From: Watersipora subatra
Taxonomy: Eukaryota; Bryozoa; Gymnolaemata; Cheilostomatida; Watersiporidae
Assembly: GCF_963576615.1 (NCBI RefSeq)
Contig: NC_088708.1
Coordinates: 1,612,001 to 1,676,000, forward strand
Direction: 5' to 3'
DNA length: 64,000 bases
Positions 20,754 to 32,700 of this stretch are shown here, piece after piece. Each line of letters starts with the position of its first letter. Positions within the stretch are counted from its first letter, which is position 1. Below the pieces are notes generated by a model. It was not told where the DNA came from. It worked only from the letters and a program-made list of their open reading frames with translations, and made no database searches. The translations under genes were made by a program, and so were the position numbers.

Positions 20754-23700
20754 GTAAGATATTTGCTATATAAGCATTCACATGTTGCCCAGACTTACTG
20801 CTGATTCCTGCTCGCTCTCATCTGGCCACTCAGCAATGACAGCATTGTTAGTCTTTCAGGAACATGAGCACGGAGTACTTTTATTAGTATAGCGTGCAAT
20901 TGTGTCTATTCTATTCTATTCTACATAAAATCAATTAGCTTGCAAAGACCTCTCATGCATTCGACTCTCACTGCAAATAAACTCCTATTATAAGTGTGCA
21001 GAGTTTGTTTGACTTGCTCTTTACTTCCTTCTCCACCAAATCTAAAGTGCATTTCCTAGCAAGACAGTTTTCATCGACCAAATATTTTTTCTTGTTAAGA
21101 ACTAAAAACTTCACTTTTCATCTGAACCCATTTATATCTCAACTAAATTTCTGGCGCTCGGTATGTTACAACAGTGTTTCTTCACTGTTCTGTGCCATCA
21201 ACTACTCACGACCTATATAACTTACGTAGGCCTACAGGGTGCTCCGGCGTATGGTAGGAGAAGACAATCTGTGTCTTGTACCTTAACATTTTGACCTTTA
21301 CTGTCCCCACTCATCAAGTTTTTCATTTGTAGTGCCACTGTTCTTGAGGGGAGGGGAGCAACTGTTAGGTGTGCAATAGAGCTGATAAACTCGCCCTATT
21401 TACATATGTCAAGGAAACTGCCCGCTCCTTAACTCTTCACAAGACAGTCAAGCAAAAAATAAACACACAGCGTGTTTAATCATCAGAGAATATATAGTTT
21501 ATCACAAGACATCAATTTAAATGTGTGTGCAACAAGTGACAATCGTGCAAAGAGCCTGCGCTTACTCTGCAGTACAACCGCATTCTCCTTCTTTTATGTG
21601 ATCATTTTTTGTTAGGCTTCGTCCTCTTTTATCGCTCGAACTCTTTATTTATTGCTCGGTCGTCCGAGTCTGTTCATCGGTGACCGAACCTTCTTCGATG
21701 GCAGGAAGGCTTGGTTTGGTGACCACGGTGACTATTGGGTCAGTCTCTACGGCTCTGGTCACGGCGCCCTGCGATAATACATGGCATTTCGTGCTCTTCT
21801 CTGTTGTGAACATTTCTGTTATTGAAAATGTACCTAGATTTTTCAGGATATTTCTTATCGACTCCTACTACAATACTATCATTACTGCTACTAATGCTAC
21901 TACTACAACTATGCCCTGCTGAGCAGCAGGAAGAACAATACTCCAGTGTGCAATCAAGTTCTTTACAACTAAAATTTGCTACAATTAAGAGTGCGTCCGG
22001 CCATACATGCAGCCATACAACCTCACAATAGAATCACAATATTATAAAAGTGTTTTTTTCTGCAATGAAGAGGCATAATAATCAGGAGTTTGCAGTGCTA
22101 CTAAAACAGCGGTTTGCACTCCTACTAAAATAGGAGAAGCGAAAATTGGGTCAGTTAAAAAAGGTGGGTAGAGCTATGTTAATCCATAGCAATAAAAGTG
22201 TAAGCTTTAGAAATGGTGTCAATGTGTGAACAGGGCAGATAAGAACACGTAATACACTGATATGCGTAAAATAAGGGAATCATGAATCAGCATACATGTA
22301 ACTCAATAGTGCAGTCATAAGCCTCTCCGAACTATTATATAATTGGCTACTATAAACAGCAAGTGGCTACTGGGTTCTGGTTTGACCAATCATGCATGCT
22401 GTTTGAAAGAGAAACATTCGTTCGCGCCTGTTTAGTGGTAATTTGCTGCAGGAAGCCACGGCTAGTAACACCTCTCTAGTGTAGATACATGAGGTCATAT
22501 GATGAATTGCCCAGTTAGTTATTGTGATTCTTTTTGTGTGCAAAGTATTTCAGAGCCTGTAGCTAGCCAATCATACTATTGATGTAATTTCCCTTATTGT
22601 TATTTAGTCCAGGGTGCTATTCAGCCTCTACCATTACCATTGTCATTACCTTTTCAGGATACAAGAGGTTATAAGGTCAATTGGCTCAGCTGATTATCCC
22701 ATTTACCATTGGAGAGTGTGCGACTAGCTATGCATGACACTGATATAATTTTTCTGGTCATTATTTAGTCAAGATGCTGCCAAGTTTCTAACACTATTTC
22801 CCTACATGTCTTTGTAAGATTATCCATTTGAGAAATCTATAATGTTGTAGATATAATATGCAGTGAGGTTTCCTACAATGTATGGTTTACACCAGGGGTG
22901 TCCAAACTTTTTTCACTGAGGGCCACATACATAAAAATATAGGAGGGGCTGGGCCACTTACTAGAAATTATGTATATAGCCTTAACTTTAGTGTATTTAC
23001 CTACATATGCATGCTTATTAACACAGGGGTACTGTTGAATAAATTTTTTACTCACCTAAAGTGGGAACGGCATTGCACTCAGTGGGAGCAGTGATGCTGC
23101 GCTTTGGACCGAAGGATGGCTGGCAGGTCTGCAGTAAACTTAGTGGTTGCGATGCGAAGGACATCATGGAGATTGCTGTCGGTCATTTTGGTTCTCATTC
23201 TGCTTTTGTTAAGTGTTAACGGAGAAAATGTCTGCTCACATATGTATGTTGAGCCAAATAGACTGATCATTCTTTTCGCGTGGCGTCTCATCATAAGAAA
23301 CTTTTCCTTTTCCAAGCTCCGGTAGAACTCGGGGAGGGAAAGCTGCTGATGTTGATTCTTCAGAACATCATCACGCTGGATTTCGATGAGTTCTAATTGC
23401 AGATTCTCTTCCACTTCCTTGGCGTCCACCAAGAAAGTAGTAGCGAATAGCTTGATTTCTTTATCAATGACAGAAAAATCCTGGAAGCGCTGTCTGAATT
23501 CTGTTTTGAGACATGCAATCACAGACACATATTTCCCTTTTTTAGCAGAAAGGTTGGCCTGTGGATACGCAGTTCTGATCTCGGACAGTGTGGGGAAGTG
23601 CACAACGTTGAAGTTGCGCAGTTGTGTCTTAAAGAGATTGAGCTTCACACAAAATGCTTTCATGTGCGCATAAAGTTGTGGTACAAGCTGATCTTTCCCT

Positions 23701-26700
23701 TGCAGGCTCTTGTTCAGGGTGGTTAAATGATCAGTAAGATTAACTAAAAATGCTAGGTCTGCCAACCATAGAGGGTCACTCAGCTCATGAAGAGGTCAAT
23801 CCTTCTCTTTTAAAAACTGGTCAATTTCTGACCTCAGGGAGTAAAAACGCTTCAGCACGGCACCGCGGCTTAGCCAGCGCACATCCGAGTGGTAGAGTAG
23901 ATCCCCATATTCAGCATCCACATCAGAAAGAAAAGCTTGAAATTCTCTGTGGTACAGCCCTCTTGCTCGGATTATGTTGACAGTTTTCACAACTGTGTTC
24001 ATTACATCTCCAAGATTGACTGTCTTGGCACAAAGGGCTTCTTGGTGAACAATACAGTGCATTTTAACAGCCTCACCTTCAGTCTCTTTCACCTTAGCGC
24101 ACACCATAGACGCCATTCCTTTATGTGCACCTGCCATAGCTGGAGCCCCGTCTGTTGTAACTCCACACAGCTTGTCCCATTGAAGTCCCATTTTGTCAAT
24201 TGAGTCTGACACAGCTTCAAAAATATCCATACCCGTTGTTGTGCCTTTTAGACTCTCAAGATCGAGCAGCTCCTCTGTAACTCCAAAGTTCTCGTCCACT
24301 CTCCGCAAAAAATTAGCAGCTGTGCGGTGTCTGTGGCATCAGTGCTTTCATCCCATGCGATGGAGTAAAAATCAAAAGCACAAGCTTTATCAGACAGCTG
24401 CAGTTTAACGTTGGCTGACAAGTCTTCAATGCGTCGCGCAACTGTATTTCTGGGCATGCTGACGTTGTTGAAGTCCTGCACTTTCTCCGGGCACATTATT
24501 TCGGTGACTTTAACGAGGCAGTGTTTTATGAGGTCTCTATCTGAAAAAGGCTTGCCGTGTCTTGCGATGAGTTGGGCGACCTCATAGCTGGCTATTGTAG
24601 CCTTTTCCTGGACTTTTTGAGCACGCAAAAAATACTGTTGCTGACCCTGCAGTTTAGCTACCATTTGCTTTACTTTCTGCTCTCGCTCAGCACCAGCGTA
24701 GGATGCATAGGCCTGATGTTTGGTCTCATAATGACGTCATAAATTATACTCTTTCATAACTGCCACAGTTTCAGTGCAGATCAAACAGACACACTTCCCC
24801 TTAAATTCTTTGAAGAAATATTCACTCTCCCACCGTGTCTGAAATTTTCTGCACTCACTTTCTACCTTTCGCTTCTTTGGTTCTGTCATGTTTAGTAATG
24901 GGTAAATTTCTTCTGGGATTGGTCTTTTTGGCGGTAGATACGAAAAGCCGAATGCGCCAAATGACCGAACGCACTGAATGACTGAACAAACCGAATATTT
25001 TTTAGTAATATTTTTACTAATTATAGATTATATGTATTTTTGCCTGCAAATAGAGGCACAAATAATATTATAATTTATATTAATATTAATTCAATAAAGA
25101 TTAACTACGGTAACTATCATAGATTTATATCTATATCCGGTTGAGTTTTATTATTAGCGATTCGGTTTATGTTCAGATCTACGTTCCATATAGTATGCAA
25201 TATATTGGCCGTTATTCACAAACGTAATAAAATATTATATCTGCCGTCAGATATCACAACTATTATTTTAGTATTAACTTGCCTTTTTGGTGGAGCAACT
25301 GCCTTGATCAACAGTAGCTCCCCCTGATGTTAAAACTTAGAAGTGCAGGCAAAATTTGAAGTGCGGGCCATATTCCATTCTGTTTATAAAATTTCTTGCG
25401 GGCCAATTAAAAATGGACTGTGGGCCGCAGTTGGCCCGCGGGCCGTAGTTTGGACACCCCTGGTTTATACAATGGTGTTTATGAGTGAACGGTCATCTTG
25501 TAAGCGATGATTACTCCAAAATTGAACTTGTCACCCAAAGGCTCTGAAGCATGTCTATTGCAATATCTGATAAAGAATTTTCAGCTAGCAATAGGTAGAT
25601 AAAAGCTAGCTCAGCAAGGAAAATTCATCAACATAAAAAATGTAATTATGCCAGAGTCATAAATAATCAGCAATACAATGAATAGAGAACTCTATAAGAA
25701 GTTGGTTGTCCAGTTAGAACTGAAAGGATTGACATGGAGAGAAGTCAACATCGAGCTGCCTATTTGTTATTTATCTGTTAGTTGAACTGTCAGGTTGTCT
25801 AGCTGTCTAAAAGTCCATAGACCTAAATACCCGACTGTTTGTTGCCTGTCAATTCGGTCAGCCAATCGGTTAGTCGCTCGGTGGGTCGGTCAGTTTTTCT
25901 GGCTGCATTCAGTACTGTCAGCATTCAGTGCTGTCAGCATCATGCTGTATATATGAAAACTATTACCTGAGCAAGCTGCTACTGAAGTTATTGATGCTTA
26001 TAGCTATCTTTTAGCTAAAAATATAGCTAAAAGTCAGAGTAGAAAAAGACTTACATGTAAGTCAAGGATTCTGAATGAAGTGTATCTCAGTTGAAGCAAC
26101 CACAGATAGTGAATCTCAGTTGAAGCAACCACAGATAGTGAATCTCAGTTGAAGCAACCACAGATAGTTAATCTCAGCTGAAGCAGCCACAGATAGTATG
26201 GAGTAGTCATATGAATCCGAACCAAATTCAGAAAACTAATGTCATTGTGTCATTTCAACTATTTCTTAGCTATGGCAGCTTAATTTCATTTATTACATTT
26301 CAAACCACAATTAAGAAGCAACTAGAGCTAATAATATGCTGTCAAGTTAAATCTGGTCTAACCAAATTGAGCTTCATGTAGATCCTGGTTGCTTGATTGC
26401 AAGTTTTTATGCTTAGGCTGCTTCCCCCTTCCAAAGCCTTTGCTGTAGGACGATGTGGGTTGTTTTTCCCGCAACCACTCCTTAAGACGTTCAGTATCAA
26501 GTGGGAGACTTACTAAAGGTAGGCAAATTACGTATTTGACAGGTTGCTAAGGAGAATGAGCAGCTGCGAAATATTCCAAAGCCAACAGGGCCGCACTTGC
26601 ACAAGTTGTCAGACTACCTCTACGCTGTGTATGACAAAGTAAAGCTGGGAGATGTCGAAGCTAGAGATCGGAAACGCGTTGTAGAAGACTTGCAACAGCT

Positions 26701-29700
26701 CATCGATAAGAAGCCTTCATTGGCTGGTATCGTACTCCACTAATATATGTATATCAGAAATAGACTACATATTTTGAAGATACCCTATGCATTTCTCTCT
26801 CTATTGATTATTTTAATCCTGTATTGATTTAATTGATTATGTTTCATTTCTAATCTAAAAACTTTTCTCTGCTCTCATCTACCATGGATTGGGCGACATA
26901 CTCTAAAGCTTTAATATGAAACCAGGTTTCTCATCTTTATTTTGTTGTTGAATGAAGTATTTTCATGCAGATGTCACCTTGGAGCTGAGCGGTTCAGTCC
27001 AAGCTGGATTTGCTCTTAAAGACAGCGACACAAACATAAGGGTTACAGCGGCAAAAGTCAGCGCTACTACACTGTCTGAGTTGAGCGGATGCTTGGAGGA
27101 AAATGGTATGCCGTTGTTTTTAATATGAGGCTAGCTCTCTACAGGATTTAGCGCTATACTGTTACGGGAAAATGTTGGAAGTTGTCAAACCATGAAAAAG
27201 ATGAAAGTTCCGCACTCAATTCTCACAATAGCTAAAACCTCATCAGATGGCAAGTATTTTAGCCTGAAATTTAGTAGTAAGAGAGAGTAATCATCTGATC
27301 CATCTACATCTGCCCTTTGTTATGTTGCCGGCGACTTATTTTGCATAATAATAGCTGATGCATCATGTTGCACCATTTTACACTGTCATGACCCTGTCAT
27401 GGCTCCTTTCTCAATAACTACCTGATCGGGAATAATTAGTGCCTGATAGGAGCTGAGTTTACTCGGAGGTCGCTGACATCAGTGAGCCACTAGACGGTAT
27501 GAAGTAGACAGTAGTATACACAGTAGTTATATGAGGGTGTACATGTAGTTGGGTAAACTCAGATTAAACGGTGATGTACAAAATGCAACCTGTAAGGCCT
27601 GGCATTGCATTTTAGGTGAAATGTACTTCGATGTCATAACAGACCTGGAGTCACCATTCCCATCTATTAGTTTCAATACTACGGCAGCTTCTGGAAAATT
27701 CAAAATACAATTAATAGACGAAGGAAAACACAAGTCGCATGTGATTCTGTCCGCATACTCGCAATGGCATCCCTTGATTAAACAACTCGGCATCCTCCTC
27801 AAGTATGCTGCCCAGGTAGGAGTAGTCTCACCACCATATATCCTATCAGTTATATAACACCAGTTAATATGGTACTCAGGTAGGAATAGTCTCACCACCA
27901 TAATAAATCCAATCAGTCATATAACACCAGTTAATAAGGTACTCAGGTAGGAGTAGTCTCACCACCATAATAAATCCAATCAGTCATATAACACCAGTTA
28001 ATAAGGTACTCAGGTAGGAGTAGTCTCACCACCATATATCCTATCAGTCATATAACACCAGTTAATGAGGTACTCAGTTAGGAGTAGTCTGACCACCATA
28101 TATCCTATCAGTCATATAACACCAGTTAATAAGGTTCTCAGGTAGGAGTAGTCTCACCACCATATATCCTATCTGTCATATCATTTCTCAAGCAGCCTTC
28201 TATTACTCTATGACACCTTGTAACCTTCACCTTGTGACATTGCAGCAGGGAGCCGTGACAGATGTGGAGAGGGGAGGACTACTCCCTATGTGTATGCCCA
28301 TACTCGTTGTTTACTACTGCCAGCAACAGAGACTCCTACCAGTTCTAATTGAAGTAAGTGTTTCTTATACATACGTTGAATTTAAAATAGCGATCAACTT
28401 TTAAACGCATTGTAAGCAATTATGAATCTTTATCTCAGTGTGTTGTTACACTCCTTAAATTTTTTGTCCTGTGTGTCATTTCCCAGTTTATTTTCGATAG
28501 CTATAACTATATTTCCGATAAATATTTTGATAAGCATTCATGATTACTTAAAGAACATTTGATACGATGACTTCACGCACTCGTTGTCATATGAATATAT
28601 TTTAAAGCAATTTTTAGACTGCCCTTTTTGGACTGCCTTTAATACGATGGTGCGTTCGATGCATGCATTGCATCGTTGTAGGCTATGAAATTCTACTGCT
28701 GTCTATGCAATGCATCAGCAAACTATACACAAAAAATAATAAAACATTACAAAATTTGGCTGTATTCATATGTTCAACGCAGCAGAAAACACAGCATGTG
28801 TAATACAAGGTTAATAGAAATAAAACAAAATTGAAGCAACATTAAACGTTGATACACTATTACGAAGTGATACAATCACTGTTGGTGTTGACAGCAATGT
28901 GTAGGCAGCAATACACATTAGACCGGTATACTTTAGAAAGGTGTACCCAAGCGGTTAAGGGGGATAGCACACCCACCCATAGTTATATTCATAGTAAGAT
29001 TGATAGTAAGGCTCAGTCTATCTTCAAAGATAAGAAGTTAATGCAGTAGTAACGCATTGCCTCAGTTGGTGGAGTTAATAGCCAGGGGTTAGCCCAGCCA
29101 TTTTAGTATTCCTAAAAAGAGAGGGATTAGAGGGAGGAGAGGAGAGGGAGGAAAAGAGGGATGGGAGAGAAGGCAGAGAGAGAGATAAAAGGAAAAACTA
29201 TTTGCTTGGACCAATCACCGGCCAGATGAACAGAAGATAAAGTCTAAAGCCTATGATGTAAATAGTTTTTTTTCAAATTCTAGGGCTGCTTTTGCAGAGA
29301 CACTGATTGATGCTTAATATCTCTCTCAGCCACAGCTACACAGCTAATTAGTCAGTCAGTTTGTTTAATCACTCGTCTGCCTGTTAGTCAGTCAATCTGC
29401 CAGTTTGTCTGCCAATCAGTCAGTCAGTTTGTCAGCCAGTCTGTCAGTCAATCAGGGAGTTAGTCTGTGAGTCTGTGCGTCAGTCAGTGAGTCAGTCTCT
29501 GTGTCAGTCTGTGTGTCAGTCTCTGTGTCAGTCTGTGTGTCAGTCTCTGTGTCAGTAAAAACTGGGGTGAAACAAGGCTGCGTGATTGCGCCAACGCTGT
29601 TTTCTATCTACTTATATGCTGGCACTTGGCAGATGTAAGAGTAACCAAAGCGATCAACTCAACAGATAGCTGCTGGACGGATCACAGATTGGTGAAAACT

Positions 29701-32700
29701 CTGCTGAGTTTCACTCTACAGCCCAAACAGAGAAGAGCTAAACGGACAGCAAGGCCAAAGTACAACGTGAATCTATTCAATAAACCGGATGTGAAAAAAG
29801 ACTTTCAAACAAAAATCAATGAGAGACTATCAGCTGAAATCTATGACCAAAATGTCAACTCGACTTGGACAAATCTAAAGAGCTGTATCACTGAGACATG
29901 CGAGGAGGTATTAGGCAAAGCGAAAAGGCACCACCAAGACTGGTTTGATGAGAATGACCTAGAAATAGAACAACTTATAAATAAAAAACGATCTAAATTT
30001 GCAGCCTGGCAAAACGATCTTTGAAACAAGGAGAAACAGAAGGCATACCACAGCATACGAACAGATGTGCAGCGATGAGTTCGAAGGATGCAGAATGAAT
30101 GGTGGACACAAAAGGCAGAGGAGCTTCAGAGCTCCTCTGCCAGTCTGTGTGTCAGTCTGTGTGTCAGTCTGTGTGTCAGTCAGTCAGTCTGTGTGTCAGT
30201 CTGTGTGTCAGTCAGTTACATGTAGCTGGGCTTCCTTGAGTATTATTTTAGAATAATAAAGATTTGTGAATAAAAAACCTAATGAAATGCTGTCTGCTCT
30301 TTGAATATAATTGTTCCTCTAGATTCTAGCTTTTGAAGGAAAAGAAAAAATTTTCATAGGCCTAAAAAAGGGCTTATCGGTGGCAAATCTATTAGTAAAA
30401 AGTTGCTCCTTGGCTACTGTTAATTGAAATGTGTGTTTATTTAACAGGTATAACTTTTTGGATTGTGTTCTCATCAATGAGTATGCAAAATATTATTTCA
30501 TCAAGCAAAATGACAAAACTTCTATTCACTTGAAACAAATGAAGTAGACATGCTTCTGCTCAGCAACGAAACATGAAAAGCAATCAACTAGTCGAAGTTG
30601 AAAGGCATTATGAAAATACACTATAAGATATTGAATGTGACAGCCTCTTTGTCCCCTCTACTAGTCTGAAAATATCTAGTTTATATATACTAGTCTGAAA
30701 ACATCTCCTCAGTATAGGTATAGTAGTCTAATGACATCTACTATGTATATACTAGTTTAATGACACTTACTCAGTATATCTCTCTCTCTCTATGCAATCC
30801 CTCTTTTTAGAGTAAGATGTCTGCTTGCTTTATTGATGTGTTTGGTGTGTTTTAAGATGGCTCCGTAGTCCGATCATTGCTCTGCATTGACGATTGCAAT
30901 GTGGACATTGGTAGTCATCATTCATCAAAGTATCAGATGAGCTAAGCCGCACTTTTCGTGCTGCTTTGAGCTCCTCTCTGTGACGCATTTTTTCATTTTC
31001 AAGTATCTTCACCCTTTTATGAGTTAGAGTTCTCCATCCAGTTCTTCTCATGGCATTCCATTCCCAGGTTTCACATCTGATGTGACAACGCTTCAAGCTA
31101 TCTTTGAGACAGTCTTTATAGCGCTTTCTTTGTCCCCCCTGTGACCTCTTCCCATTTTCTAGTTCGGCATACAGAATCTGTTTTGGTAGTCTGTAGTTTG
31201 GCATTCTAACCAAGTGTCCAGCCCAACGAAGTCTGTTCTTAACGATCATACTTTCGAGGCTGGACATCTTAGCTTGTTGATACACACTATTGTTAGTGCG
31301 TTTGTCAGACCATTTGATCATTAGTAGTTCTCTTATTTTCCTCATGTGATAGTTCTCCAGAACCTTGACGTCAGTGCTGTAAGTAGCCCATGTTTCTGAG
31401 GCATACAGTAGTGTGGGGACAATTACTGCCTTGTACACTTTTAGCTTGGTGTCGACTTGCAAGACTGGATTTTCAAACACTCTTTGTCTCAGTTTGCTGT
31501 ATGCTATGCTAGCTCCCTGCAGTCTTCTCTCTATCTCCTTCCCTAGGTCGGCCTTGGAGGAGAGATTACTACCTAGGTATACAAAGTCATCTACAGGGCA
31601 AAGTGGTTCGCCTCCGGCAACAATGCGTGGAGTGACTATGTTTTTTTCCAGGTTTCGGCTGGTACAATACTTGAGTTTTCTTTGCATTCAGCTTGAGTCC
31701 AAGAGCCCTGTAAGCATTTTCAAAAGCTGTCATGACTTCTTGAAGATGTTCTTCTGTATGAGCCACGAGAGCATTGTCATCAGCATATTGGAGCTCAAGA
31801 ACACTTTGTTTCGAAGTTAGAGTTTTAGCCCGAAGTCTCTGCAGGTTGAACAGATCGCCTATTCGGTAGTTCAATGTGATACCTTCAGAGAGTTCTTGTT
31901 TCACAAGGTGTAGTACAGCATATAAGTAGATAGAAAACAGCGTTGGCGCAATCACGCAGCCTTGTTTCACCCCAGTTTTTACTCCAAAAGGATCCGTTTG
32001 TTGGCCATCCACCAAAACTGATGCGTTCATCTCATCATGCAGAAGCTGCACAATAGCCACAAATTTGGGAGGGCAGCCGATTTTCTCAAGTACTTTGTAG
32101 AGAGATTGTCTGTCAACAGTGTCGAAAGCCTTGGTAAGGTCTATGAAGGCCATGTAAAGGTCCTTGTTCTGTTCTCGGCATTTTTCCTGGATCTGTCTAG
32201 CAGCAAATATCATATCTACTGTACCCCTGCCAGGCCTAAAACCACACTGCGTCTCTGGAAGAATTTTTTCCGCAACACTGGAGAGTCTATAGGACAGAAT
32301 TCTAGCTAGAATCTTCCCCGTTATTGACAAGAGGGATATCCCCCTGTAGTTCTCACACATCGTCCTATCTCCTTTTTTAAAGATGGTAACAATCAGTGCA
32401 TCACGTAATTCATCAGGTATTTTCTCAGTTGTCCACACAAGTGTAAAAAGGCAGTGCAGTTTCCTGGTAAGTTTAGTTCCACCATGCTTGAAAACTTCTG
32501 CAGGTATTCCATCAGCGCCAGCAGCCTTCCCACTCTTCATTGCTCAAATGGCGGATTTCGTCTCGACTAGTGTTGGCTCTTCTCCTAGCTGCTGATGGGT
32601 TGGCAGCTGTGGGACTTTCTGCAGGACTGGATCAGCTACCGTGGATGTTTGGTTCAAAAGATTTGAAAAGTTCTTTCCAGCAATCTCTGATGGCATCTTT

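Larger units (their letters stand above)
22893..25462 (-). mobile_element. hAT transposon, nearly full length
   Basis: Terminal inverted repeats CAGGGGTGTCCAAACT (left) and the reverse complement AGTTTGGACACCCCTG (right), flanked by 8-bp duplications gtttacac (22885-22892) and gtttatac (25463-25470), 7 of 8 alike. Length is 2570 bp. Inside is a BED-finger hAT transposase on the - strand. It sits in the gene 2 intron. A smaller element appears inserted near the transposase 5' side (24932-25280). Confidence 0.93.

Noticed and set aside
26490-26521. Possible 32-nt exon before 26543
   Set aside because: It would need a phase change, and the zinc-finger exon already joins 26543 in phase 0.
28930-28990. 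tRNA-like string cccaagcggttaagg
   Set aside because: No B box at the right distance and no cloverleaf pairing.
29999-30256. 85-codon frame crossing LINE and minisatellite
   Set aside because: A chance fusion of a LINE fragment with the GTCAGTCTGTGT array.
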